This document shows positions 51,843-60,177 of a stretch of DNA of 64,000 nt, piece after piece. The DNA comes from JADKIH01 sp964595205 (lineage in GTDB: Bacteria > Bacteroidota > Bacteroidia > AKYH767-A > 2013-40CM-41-45), in the NCBI GenBank assembly GCA_964595205.1, contig CAZQOQ010000035.1:124001-188000 (forward strand). The letters are read 5' to 3'. The notes beneath the pieces were generated by a model. That model saw only the letters and a program-made list of their open reading frames with translations. It ran no database searches and was not told the DNA's origin. Both the position numbers and the translations under genes were made by a program. Each line of letters opens with the position of its first letter. The stretch's first letter is position 1.

Positions 51843-53330
51843 TTATTTTCTCTCGTATGCGCCCATGTCAGGTGCTAAACGCTGGGGACGAGTTGTTCCT
51901 TCGATATCGTTATCCAAAACCGGATTCAGGAGTGTTATGTTGATGTCGCCTGCATCGATGGCGGCACTGCTGGCAGAATCGAGCTGGTAATAATTATTGT
52001 CGATATCAACAAAACCGGGATCGTTATTACCGTTAGAAGCCTTGAGAATGGAAATGTACCGACTGGGATCCGATGTGGGAAATGTACTTTCAACTTTTAA
52101 TAACGTATGATCGAATCTGAAACCAAACTGATTTCCCGTCGGGAATGAATCCAGACCAAGTTCATTATCGTTATTTCCATAGATGATGCAGTTACCAAAA
52201 TTGGCATTCAGTTGCCGTATAATGTTCCCTGCAGACGGGCTCTGGTACCAGTTATTCAGCGTTACCGCAGGGTCCTGTCTCTGTCCATTGTTCCAGAAGT
52301 TGGCGAACGTGCAGTGGTAAAAATTATATTGACCTCCATATAAAATATTTGCAGTCTGTGCCCCGCAATTTGCAAACACGCAGTTGTATGCATTCACACG
52401 ACTACCAAGGAGAGCCATTCCGAACGACGACATGTTTTTGATGATCGTATTTTGCAGTTCGAGAGTTATGTTATTCGGATTGCTGTCGAAAGAAGTGTCA
52501 ACCTGGAGACCGATCGTACCGTTTTTAATGATTGCATGCTTGATGACCGAATTTTTTGTTCCGGCATATCCGGAAACAGGAAGGTTCGACAGCCAGATGC
52601 GGTCCCACTGCCCGGGAACATCTTTGAAGTCTTCTCCAAGCCTGTCGCCCTGGAAGGTCACTTTATCCTGCATCGTACCATTTACGAGTAATGTCCCGGC
52701 CGTGAAAACAATGATGCCGGAACCCGGATGAAGGTGCACGTTTGTTCCGGCGTTTACTGTAAGCGTACAGGCGGAATCCACAATCGCATAACCGTAGATC
52801 ACGTGAGGCTTGTCGTTCGACCATGTTTCGTTGCACGACAGGAAAAAGAACGGAGCGATCTGCGAATTGGCTGCTGCGCGGTGAAAATATGCGTCCTGTC
52901 CCCAGGCAACGAGATCGATATCAAATTGACTTCCGTTGGCAAAAAACAGAATCGAATCCGAAACGATCAGAGGAGTATTCTGGTTATTCGGATCAACGGT
53001 CACTTCAACGAAAATGAACATACTGTCGTTAGCTCCGATTTCCACATCCTTGAATGTTTTTCCGGGAACACCATCAACATTCAGCCTGTAGTTGGAATTT
53101 TCTCCCGAGGCTATGCGTATGGAAGAGAACTTTACGGCTTTGTCGCCTTTATTATATACCTGGAAGACTTCCGTGGAACTTCCAACGGTTGTAAAAACCG
53201 TGTCGAATATGATCGTGTCTTCAGAGAATTCCAGGTTCACCTGTCCGTCTTCGATTTCTTCCTTTTTGCACGACTGAAAGAGCATAAAAAAAGAGACAAC
53301 AACGATTGAAAGTGAAAATAGTCTGTGCAT
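51843..53330 (-). CDS. Lipoprotein with Ig-like and right-handed beta-helix domains
   Basis: 495 aa with a lipoprotein signal (MHRLFSLSIVVVSFFMLFQSC; lipobox FQSC). A beta-sandwich of about 90-100 residues (EDTIIFDTVFTTVGSSTEVFQVYN) follows. Then parallel beta-helix turns have the repeat character of polymorphic outer membrane or pectate-lyase-like proteins: VNAGTNVHLHPGSGIIVFT, SVIKHAIIKNGTIGLQV, NTIIKNMSSFGM. The C-terminal RPQRLAPDMGAYER is the end commonly seen in 'choice-of-anchor Q' proteins. Surface role unknown. Probably co-transcribed with the WbqC-like gene. Confidence 0.84.
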   Translation of the reverse strand: MHRLFSLSIVVVSFFMLFQSCKKEEIEDGQVNLEFSEDTIIFDTVFTTVGSSTEVFQVYNKGDKAVKFSSIRIASGENSNYRLNVDGVPGKTFKDVEIGANDSMFIFVEVTVDPNNQNTPLIVSDSILFFANGSQFDIDLVAWGQDAYFHRAAANSQIAPFFFLSCNETWSNDKPHVIYGYAIVDSACTLTVNAGTNVHLHPGSGIIVFTAGTLLVNGTMQDKVTFQGDRLGEDFKDVPGQWDRIWLSNLPVSGYAGTKNSVIKHAIIKNGTIGLQVDTSFDSNPNNITLELQNTIIKNMSSFGMALLGSRVNAYNCVFANCGAQTANILYGGQYNFYHCTFANFWNNGQRQDPAVTLNNWYQSPSAGNIIRQLNANFGNCIIYGNNDNELGLDSFPTGNQFGFRFDHTLLKVESTFPTSDPSRYISILKASNGNNDPGFVDIDNNYYQLDSASSAAIDAGDINITLLNPVLDNDIEGTTRPQRLAPDMGAYERK

Positions 53331-53475
53331 TCTTCAGGGAAGGATATTTAAACGGGGTGAAAGTTACATTATTTTAAATTAGAAAGATTTACACGAATAA
53401 ATAATAATACCCAACCTGATTGTTGAATACCAGACAACAAAAGAAATGATTGAAGATGAAAAACCAGATTGCGGC

Positions 53476-55176
53476 TTACGATTCTGAAAACATTTTCAGT
53501 TTTTTCTGAAGCAGCTGCATTTCTTCCTTAGCGCGGTTCAGGTTGCTCTCAACTTCTGTGAGTAAAGGGGCCATGTCCTTCGAGTTCCTGAAAAAGCCCA
53601 GGTTGTTCTCATATTGATTGATGGTAGCCTGCAGCTTTCCGATTTTTTCGCGGATGGCATTTTTTTCCTTCCGAAGAAGATGCGCAGAATCGTCGGACTG
53701 AGACAGGGATTCGACGTTATTTTTGAATTTCAGGAGATGCCTGTGCGATGAATCGAGTTTGAGTTTATCGTAGCAATTGTCAAGCGCCTTTTTGAATTTT
53801 TCCCAGATCCTTTGCTTTTCCCTGATCGGTACATGCTGAATCGTTTTCCATTCCTCGGAGAATGACTTCAGGGTTGAAAGATCCTCATCATGCTTGCCGG
53901 AAGGATGAAAAGCCTCTACGCGCTTAACAAGCTCTTCTTTCAGTTCAAGGTTCCTGAGATGTTCGGCATCACGAACTTCAAATTTTTCACGGCGTAAATT
54001 GAAAAAATTATCACACGCTTCGCGAAACTTCTTCCAGAGTTTATTTTCCTCCCATTGCTCGATATGGCCGGCAGTCTTCCAGTCCTGCTGAAGCTGTAAT
54101 ATCTGCCTGGTAGGTTCCTCGAAATTGTCGTAGGTGCCTTTGCTGATTTCTTCGGCCTTTGCGATGATCGCAAGTTTCTTTTCCTTGTTTGACTTGTGTA
54201 CTTTTTTCAGTTCGCCGAAAAAATCACGCTTCTTTGTGTAGAACGTGTTCAGCGAACTTCTGAATTCTTCCCACACTTTCTGGTTTTCCTTCTTAGGGCC
54301 GAAGCCGGTCGATTTCCATTCATCAAACAACTTCGTAATCATGTCGGTCATCGACTGCCATTGTTTGGCATTATCGAAATTTTCGGCGGCAATGCCTTTG
54401 GCTTTTTCCAGGATCTTCTTTTTCGTTTCAAGGTGTGTTTCTTCCTGACGGGCAATTTCCTGGTTGTAGTTTCTTATTTTCTGATATACCTGTCCGATGA
54501 GTTCACGATACCTTTTCCGGAGAGGCTCGATGGTTTCCGGAGAGGTAGGTCCGAGCTCAGACCATTCCATCCTGTAAAGGTTGATCATACGCTCGATGCC
54601 TTTGGCAGATTCCATTGGCAGCAATGATTCGATTTTGAGGAGCAATTGTGTGCGTTGCTCGTAATTGCGTTTGAAGTCCAGCTCCCTGAGGTCCTTGCTC
54701 AGCTTCATGTTGTAATAGAAGTTGTGAGCATGACGGTGATAAATGCTTTGGAGGTTTTTATATTCGCGCGTCGGAACATTTCCGATCTCATTCCATTTAG
54801 CCTGCAATTCTTTGAAGGCGTGGAATGCTTTACCGATATTCGATTCTTCGGAAATTAATTTTTCGAGGCTGGCAATGATTTCTTCCTTCTGTTTTTGTTT
54901 CGTTGCTATTTCATCTTTCAGTACAGTCCTGAATTTATGTTCACGGTCCGAAAGAATGTGTAAGAGTTCGCTGAACCTTCCATCGCGGTGATCTTTTGGG
55001 GGATTGAAATTATCTGCCAGTCCTCCCTCAGATATGAAAGCCTGTAATAATTCGTTATTCAATTCTTCGCAGACGTGCATGTACTGGTTTTTTATTTCGT
55101 CTGCACGTGTAAACGTCTCATCAGTAACCTCCTCTTTGAGGATGTTTTCCAGTTGCTGGATTAATTCTTCCTTCAT
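53476..55176 (-). CDS. DUF349 repeat protein (large, charged coiled-coil)
   Basis: 566 aa, highly charged and helical. It has about five DUF349 repeats, each with W..IG/TG..P: FKELQAKWNEIGNVPTREYK, FDEWKSTGFGPKKENQKVWE, LQQDWKTAGHIEQWEENKLW, FSEEWKTIQHVPIREKQRIW. The C-terminus (last 70) forms a coiled coil with INQYENNLGFFRNSKD, NRAKEEMQLLQKKL. DUF349 proteins are widespread in Bacteroidota; the function is unproven. Start at MKEELIQQL (55176), with an in-frame ATG 18 bp upstream possible. It is divergent from rpmE2. Confidence 0.88.
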   Translation of the reverse strand: MKEELIQQLENILKEEVTDETFTRADEIKNQYMHVCEELNNELLQAFISEGGLADNFNPPKDHRDGRFSELLHILSDREHKFRTVLKDEIATKQKQKEEIIASLEKLISEESNIGKAFHAFKELQAKWNEIGNVPTREYKNLQSIYHRHAHNFYYNMKLSKDLRELDFKRNYEQRTQLLLKIESLLPMESAKGIERMINLYRMEWSELGPTSPETIEPLRKRYRELIGQVYQKIRNYNQEIARQEETHLETKKKILEKAKGIAAENFDNAKQWQSMTDMITKLFDEWKSTGFGPKKENQKVWEEFRSSLNTFYTKKRDFFGELKKVHKSNKEKKLAIIAKAEEISKGTYDNFEEPTRQILQLQQDWKTAGHIEQWEENKLWKKFREACDNFFNLRREKFEVRDAEHLRNLELKEELVKRVEAFHPSGKHDEDLSTLKSFSEEWKTIQHVPIREKQRIWEKFKKALDNCYDKLKLDSSHRHLLKFKNNVESLSQSDDSAHLLRKEKNAIREKIGKLQATINQYENNLGFFRNSKDMAPLLTEVESNLNRAKEEMQLLQKKLKMFSES

Positions 55177-55383
55177 TGATTTAAGTAAAAACAACCGGTA
55201 ACAATGATGATTCCGATGTTTTCAAAATTAAGAAATGTTCTCGTTAGGGGAAATATGTTAAGTATTTGCCGAAGATAAGACGCATTGTCCGTCATGTCAA
55301 TACTGCACCGAATTTTTACAGTAAATTAATGAATGTACCTGAAAATACACGGGCTAAGGGATCTAAGGTTTTTTCAGAGACTA

Positions 55384-55414
55384 TTTGCAAAAAGGGAAAA
55401 TTAATGTACATTTG
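55384..55414 (+). promoter_or_regulatory. Promoter of rpmE2
   Basis: TTTG (55384-55387), exactly 19 bp spacer, then TACATTTG (55407-55414): a full -33/-7 consensus match. The leader before the ATG at 55437 is about 20 nt. Confidence 0.75.
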
Positions 55415-55436
55415 CGGCCTTAATTTTATATAGTCA

Positions 55437-55715
55437 ATGAAGAAAGAAATTCACCCCCAAAATTACAGAATGGTGGTTTTTAAGGATATATCATGCGATT
55501 ATGCCTTTTTAACCCGTTCAACCATTGAAACAAAAGAGACCATTAAATGGACAGATGGTAATGAATATCCACTGGTTAAGCTGGAAATCAGCCATATGTC
55601 GCACCCCTATTATACCGGAAAGATGAAACTCATCGATACTGCCGGAAGGGTGGATAAATTCCGTACACGTTACAGCAAAAAGAAAGAGGTTAAGACGGCT
55701 GAGAAGGCAGACTAA
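55437..55715 (+). CDS. rpmE2: Ribosomal protein bL31 type B
   Basis: A 92 aa large-subunit ribosomal protein. It has the L31 start KKEIHPQNYRMVVFKDISC and the C-terminal HPYYTGKMKLIDTAGRVDKF of the family. The zinc CxxC of type A is absent (one cysteine only), so it is the zinc-free type B. A tail of alternating K/E/A follows. It has its own promoter and a hairpin terminator at 55784-55817. Confidence 0.94.
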   Translation: MKKEIHPQNYRMVVFKDISCDYAFLTRSTIETKETIKWTDGNEYPLVKLEISHMSHPYYTGKMKLIDTAGRVDKFRTRYSKKKEVKTAEKAD

Positions 55716-55783
55716 TTTTCCGGAATATGATTTAACGTATTGCCTGATTTAATAATGATCGGCAAATTCATAAATAGAAATTT

Positions 55784-55817
55784 AAAGAGTCTCCTCAATA
55801 GGGAGGCTTTTTTTTTA
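55784..55817 (+). terminator. Rho-independent terminator behind rpmE2
   Basis: The stem agtctcc / ggaggct (one G-U pair), loop tcaatag, and a long T run lie 70 bp after the stop of rpmE2. Confidence 0.8.
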
Positions 55818-55951
55818 TACAGTCCTTTTTTGGAAAATTATGCCAAGGGTATCAATCTGAATTCAGATGGAGTCCTGTGACATTTTGATTCTGCACCCAT
55901 AAGGCAATTGTATAGCACAGAAACGTTTATTTCACACATCAGGTTTGATCA

Positions 55952-56200
55952 TTCCCTGCGGGACAGAGAAAATTTGGTTCATGTTTTCTACCGACATTGT
56001 GTCCCTGCGGGACAGTAATAAAAGTGTCGGAAAATAATATTTCAGTTTGACCTTTATCTTACTACTATAGCTGCAAATTTGTCCCGTATGGACATTATAT
56101 CGGTAGAAAGAAAATACCCACAACAAACACCGTCCCGTAGGGACACAATATCGGTAGAAAGAAAATACCCCCCAACAAACACCGTCCCGTAGGGACGGAA
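55952..56200. repeat. REP-like cluster of 13-bp palindromes (gtccc..gggac)
   Basis: Five copies of a short palindrome lie in the 583-bp gap between rpmE2 and the nucleotidyltransferase gene: at about 55952 and 56001 (form tccctgcggga), and at 56081, 56132 and 56184 (form gtcccgtagggac; the first has t for g). The last three are joined by near-identical 38-bp segments (cggtagaaagaaaataccc...caacaaacacc) with periods of 51 and 52 bp. The first two are an inverted copy of the same unit. This layout resembles REP/BIME elements. No coding sequence was found in the gap, and no transposase is near. Confidence 0.85.
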
Positions 56201-56298
56201 TGATTTATTCACAAATTGAAGTAAATAGTTATTTTTGAACCTTCTTATCACTTTGCTTCAGGAAGAAAGTATCTTTCGAAAAATAAATCGGACTATCT

Positions 56299-57486
56299 GT
56301 GAACTACATTTTATTTGATGATGATTCAAAGCAGAGCTTGCTGCCATTGACGCATACAAGACCTGTTTCTGAAATTCGAATAGGCATTTTGAAAATCCGG
56401 GAAAAATGGGAAAGCTATCTGAAGAGTACAATTTCGCATCTTTCTGAATCGTTTTTGAAAGAAAAGTTTCCGTTTCGTTCAGGCCAGGAAAATGTTTTTG
56501 TAAACGGATCCGTTCTTCCTACAACTGAATTATCGGCTATGATCAATAAGCTAAACGCCGGTGAAAAGATTGTCGCAGGAGAAGTACTGATTGCCGGCAG
56601 AATTGATGGAGACGTCAGTTCGGTTACTGATATATCGGAGTTGAATTTTTCCAGGACCATCAATTTCGATACCGCTGTGATTAAGATCAACTATGGATGG
56701 GACATATTTTCAAAGAATGAAATGGCCATTAAGGATGATTTCAGGATTCTTACGAAAGGGCGTAAATCGGCACCGATAAGCCAGACCAACCGGGTGATTG
56801 CGCCTGAAAATATTTTTATCGAAGAAGGAGCAATCGTGGAATGTGCCATATTGAATGCTTCGGGTGGCGTGATCTACATTGGTAAAGATGCGGAGGTGAT
56901 GGAAGGCTCGATGATACGCGGTCCATTCGCCCTCTGTGAACATTCACAGGTGAAGATGGGTGCGAAGATTTACGGTTCAACTACAATCGGGCCCTATTGC
57001 AAGGTGGGAGGAGAGGTGAGCAACTCGGTGATATTCGGTTTTACAAACAAGGCACACGATGGCTTCCTCGGTAATTCGGTGCTGGGTGAATGGTGTAACC
57101 TCGGCGCTGACAGTAATAACTCAAATCTGAAAAACAATTATTCAAAAATAAAAGTCTGGAATTATAAAGAAGAAACTTACATTAATTCCGGTTTGCAGTT
57201 TTGCGGGCTGATCATGGGAGATCATTCGAAGTGCAGCATCAATACGATGTTCAATACAGGCACGGTGGTAGGCGTGAGTGCCAATATTTTCGGCACCGGT
57301 TTCCCGCCAAAATTTGTTCCGTCCTTTGCCTGGGGCGGATCGGATGGATTCATCACGTATCGCCTGGAGGATGCGCTTGAAGTTGCACAGCGCGTTTATG
57401 AGCGTCGCGGACTGAATTTCGATCAGACGGAAAGAGAGATCTTGCGGAACTTATTCGATAATACAACTAAATACAGGGCCTGGTAA
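56299..57486 (+). CDS. GlmU-like sugar nucleotidyltransferase, GTG start
   Basis: 395 aa. N-terminal residues NYILFDDDSKQSLLPLTHTR are the opening of a Bacteroidota GlmU-family nucleotidyltransferase (sugar 1-phosphate + NTP). The second half has hexapeptide turns of a left-handed beta-helix: GGVIYIGKDAEVMEGSMIRG, GAKIYGSTTIGPYCKVGGE, GLIMGDHSKCSINTMFNTGT. The start is GTG at 56299, as homologues begin with NYILFD. A usual N-terminal signature (LxGGxGTR) is not seen, so the first domain may be degenerate and the enzyme's activity is uncertain. It is followed after 10 bp by a small membrane protein. Confidence 0.84.
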   Translation: MNYILFDDDSKQSLLPLTHTRPVSEIRIGILKIREKWESYLKSTISHLSESFLKEKFPFRSGQENVFVNGSVLPTTELSAMINKLNAGEKIVAGEVLIAGRIDGDVSSVTDISELNFSRTINFDTAVIKINYGWDIFSKNEMAIKDDFRILTKGRKSAPISQTNRVIAPENIFIEEGAIVECAILNASGGVIYIGKDAEVMEGSMIRGPFALCEHSQVKMGAKIYGSTTIGPYCKVGGEVSNSVIFGFTNKAHDGFLGNSVLGEWCNLGADSNNSNLKNNYSKIKVWNYKEETYINSGLQFCGLIMGDHSKCSINTMFNTGTVVGVSANIFGTGFPPKFVPSFAWGGSDGFITYRLEDALEVAQRVYERRGLNFDQTEREILRNLFDNTTKYRAW

Positions 57487-57496
57487 ACAAATAATT

Positions 57497-58063
57497 ATGG
57501 ATTCATTAAAAGCTATTTCAGACACACTGCTTTATTTCATTCCTGCGGTAATCGTTATGATGGGTATGTTTATCGTGACGAAGAGATTTTTAGATGAACA
57601 GCATTCAACGATCAGGAAATTTCTGGAAAAGGATTTACAGATGAAGGCAGTTGAAGATCGCACCATACGTCAGCGTGAATCGCTGCCGTTGAAACTGCAG
57701 GCGCTGGAAAGAGTCATCCTTTTTCTGGAAAGGATTTCACCCAACAGCCTGCTGGTGCGCGTGCACCGCGGGGGAATGGCCGCATCGCAGCTTCAGTCGG
57801 AACTGGTATCGACCATTCGCGCCGAATTCGAACATAATCTTTCCCAGCAGATCTACCTGAGCGAACAGGCATGGGAAGAGGTGAAGGACGCAAAAGAGGA
57901 AATGATCCGGATCATCAATAATGCATTCAGTCACGTCGGAGCCAACGCTTCCGGCATTCAGATGAGTTCTCAGATCTTCGAACAGGTACTGAAGATGGAG
58001 AATGTACCGACACAGAAGGCAGTGGACTTTATAAAATCGGAAGCAAAAAAAATTCTCGGTTAA
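57497..58063 (+). CDS. Membrane-anchored protein of unknown function (DUF7935-type)
   Basis: 188 aa. One TM helix near the N-terminus (TLLYFIPAVIVMMGMFIVT, about 11-29) is followed by a long helical, charged cytosolic part (KFLEKDLQMKAVEDRTIRQR, then LPLKLQALERVILFLERISP). It ends in QKAVDFIKSEAKKILG. Resembles a conserved Bacteroidota family without known function. It sits between the GlmU-like gene and the mutase gene in one probable transcript. Confidence 0.7.
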   Translation: MDSLKAISDTLLYFIPAVIVMMGMFIVTKRFLDEQHSTIRKFLEKDLQMKAVEDRTIRQRESLPLKLQALERVILFLERISPNSLLVRVHRGGMAASQLQSELVSTIRAEFEHNLSQQIYLSEQAWEEVKDAKEEMIRIINNAFSHVGANASGIQMSSQIFEQVLKMENVPTQKAVDFIKSEAKKILG

Positions 58064-58096
58064 TTTTTTTCCGGAAATAAAGGATCTAAATAGCCT

Positions 58097-59692
58097 TTGC
58101 CGAATTTCAAAATCTCATCGGATAATCTAATTAATGAACTTCCATTGACACAAAAAAAAATAACCACAGAAAGCGGAATAGAAATCAGGGAGGTTTATAA
58201 AGAGCATGAACCGCTGAAGGAATTGCCGGGAGAATATCCGTTTACCCGCGGCGTGCAGCCGGACATGTACCGCAGTAAGCTATGGACGATGCGCCAGTAT
58301 GCCGGTTTTTCAACTGCCGAAGAATCGAACAAGCGTTATCACTTTTTACTTGGACAGGGCACGACGGGATTATCTGTTGCTTTTGATCTGCCAACGCAGA
58401 TCGGTTACGATTCAGATCATGATTTATCGGAAGGAGAAGTCGGAAAAGCAGGCGTTGCCATTGACTCGCTGCGTGATATGGAAATTTTATTCGATGGAAT
58501 TCCGCTGGAGAGTATAACCACGTCGATGACGATCAACTCGACGGCATCCATACTACTCGCATTTTATATTGCACTTGCGAAGAAACAGGGTGCGGATCTG
58601 AAGAAAATATCCGGCACGATACAGAATGACATACTGAAAGAGTATGCAGCACGCGGAACGTATATTTACCCGCCGCGGCCGTCGATGAGAATCATCACCG
58701 ATATTTTCGAGTATTGCGCAAAAGAAGTTCCGAAGTGGAATACGATTTCGATTTCGGGTTATCATATCAGGGAAGCGGGTTCCACGGCAGTGCAGGAACT
58801 GGCATTTACACTGGCAGACGGAAAAGCCTATGTGAAAGCGGCTATCGAAAAAGGGCTGGATATAAATGTATTTGGAAAGCGTCTCTCATTTTTCTTCAAT
58901 GCGCATAACAATCTTTTCCAGGAGGCGGCGAAATTCAGGGCAGCGAGGAGGATGTGGGCGAAGATCATGAAAGATCTGGGCGCGACGGATCCCCGTGCGA
59001 TGATGCTTCGCTTTCATACACAAACCGGCGGCTCAACACTGACAGCTCAGCAGCCGATGAATAACATCATGCGTGTTACGCTACAGGCATTGTCTGCCGT
59101 TTTAGGCGGCACACAGTCGCTGCATACGAACGGATATGACGAAGCCCTGAGTCTGCCTACCGAAGAGGCGGCACGGCTTGCGCTTCGCACGCAACAGGTC
59201 ATTGCTCATGAAAGCGGTGTGACTGATACCGTGGACCCGCTCGGAGGTTCGTATTTTGTGGAAACACTTACCGATGAACTGGAGGCGAAGGCGTGGGATT
59301 ATATCAACCGCATCGATGCCATGGGTGGTGCAGTGAATGCAATCGAAGCAGGATTTTTACAAAACGAAATCGCCGCCGCATCTTACGAATACCAGCAATC
59401 GATTCAAAAGGGAGAACGGATCATAATTGGTGTAAATCAATTCACGATGGAGGAGCCGGTCTTCGATAAGCATTTTACCGTCGACGATTCCATCAGGCTT
59501 GTACAAATTGAAAAGCTGAAAAAACTGAGATCTGAACGGGATGCTGCTGTAGTTTCAAATGCTATTCAAAAAACAGAACAGGCGGCAAAGGATGGTACTA
59601 ATCTGATGCCTGTAATCATCGAAGCAGTTGAACAGTCGGTAACGCTTGGAGAAATTTCGGATGCTTTGAGGAGGGTTTTCGGAGAGTATTAA
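58097..59692 (+). CDS. Methylmalonyl-CoA mutase family large subunit (no B12 domain), TTG start
   Basis: 531 aa. A TIM barrel with RQYAGFSTAEESNKRY (Tyr at the position typical of methylmalonyl-CoA mutase rather than the Phe or Ile of isobutyryl-type enzymes), LSVAFDLPTQIGYDSDHD, GTIQNDILKEYAARGTYIYP, TQTGGSTLTAQQPMNNI and GGTQSLHTNGYDEALSLPTE. The C-terminal cobalamin domain (DxHxxG) is absent, so a separate small subunit is required and none is in the window. Start is TTG at 58097: an in-frame stop lies 6 bp upstream and no ATG occurs before residue 57. Converts (2R)-methylmalonyl-CoA and succinyl-CoA, or a related acyl-CoA. Confidence 0.88.
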   Translation: MPNFKISSDNLINELPLTQKKITTESGIEIREVYKEHEPLKELPGEYPFTRGVQPDMYRSKLWTMRQYAGFSTAEESNKRYHFLLGQGTTGLSVAFDLPTQIGYDSDHDLSEGEVGKAGVAIDSLRDMEILFDGIPLESITTSMTINSTASILLAFYIALAKKQGADLKKISGTIQNDILKEYAARGTYIYPPRPSMRIITDIFEYCAKEVPKWNTISISGYHIREAGSTAVQELAFTLADGKAYVKAAIEKGLDINVFGKRLSFFFNAHNNLFQEAAKFRAARRMWAKIMKDLGATDPRAMMLRFHTQTGGSTLTAQQPMNNIMRVTLQALSAVLGGTQSLHTNGYDEALSLPTEEAARLALRTQQVIAHESGVTDTVDPLGGSYFVETLTDELEAKAWDYINRIDAMGGAVNAIEAGFLQNEIAAASYEYQQSIQKGERIIIGVNQFTMEEPVFDKHFTVDDSIRLVQIEKLKKLRSERDAAVVSNAIQKTEQAAKDGTNLMPVIIEAVEQSVTLGEISDALRRVFGEY

Positions 59693-59710
59693 AAGACTCT
59701 TTCGGAAAAA

Positions 59711-60064
59711 TCAGTCGACTTGTTTATTTTTCTCAACCGGCCTTTTGTTTTTACGTTCGTCGATGATTACGAAGACATCCTCATTGTCTTTTTTCATAAA
59801 ATATTTCTCCCGCGCATACTTTTCCATGTTGGCAGGATTCGTTATCAGGTTGTTTAAATCCTCCGTATAGCGCTTTACTTCCCGATCATAATAGGCTTCT
59901 TCATTACACAAACTCTTCAGGCGTTTATGGTATTCATAAGTTGTAATAAAATCATTCCGGTCGAAAAAGCTAAGCCAGATGAGTGCGCCGAGAAACGTAA
60001 GCACATACCTGTTTTTTAGATACGGCAAATATCTGGAGGGGATACTGAATTTTTTCTTTTTCAT
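59711..60064 (-). CDS. FtsB/DivIC-like septum formation initiator protein
   Basis: 117 aa from the ATG at 60064 (MKKKKFSIPSRYLPYLKN). A basic cytosolic start, one TM helix (about 22-38, VLTFLGALIWLSFF), a short coiled coil (ITTYEYHKRLKSLCNEEAYY) and the family C-terminus KYAREKYFMKKDNEDVFVI, as in FtsB/DivIC. This family joins FtsL and FtsQ in the divisome. A longer frame reaches 60142 but lacks family support. It lies 36 bp behind pruA's coding end. Confidence 0.85.
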   Translation of the reverse strand: MKKKKFSIPSRYLPYLKNRYVLTFLGALIWLSFFDRNDFITTYEYHKRLKSLCNEEAYYDREVKRYTEDLNNLITNPANMEKYAREKYFMKKDNEDVFVIIDERKNKRPVEKNKQVD

Positions 60065-60177
60065 CCGTGCAATAACTATTAATACGCCTGTAAAAAATGT
60101 TTTTAAAAATAGAAAAGACAACCGATCAGCAGAAGGGAACAATCAGCAGGATAATAACAGGCTGTTGTTGATAGCCA

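Noticed and set aside
52728..53309. 193-codon open frame on the plus strand within the beta-helix lipoprotein gene
   Set aside because: It is antisense to a protein with a clear lipobox and conserved C-terminus; the shadow frame has no family similarity.
56081..56200. Possible CRISPR array (about 51-bp period with palindromic repeats)
   Set aside because: Segments between palindromes are nearly identical instead of unique spacers, only three units lie in one orientation, and no cas gene is in the window.
60065..60142. N-terminal extension of the FtsB-like protein
   Set aside because: The extra hydrophobic stretch does not fit FtsB/DivIC topology, and MKKKKFS is a typical start.
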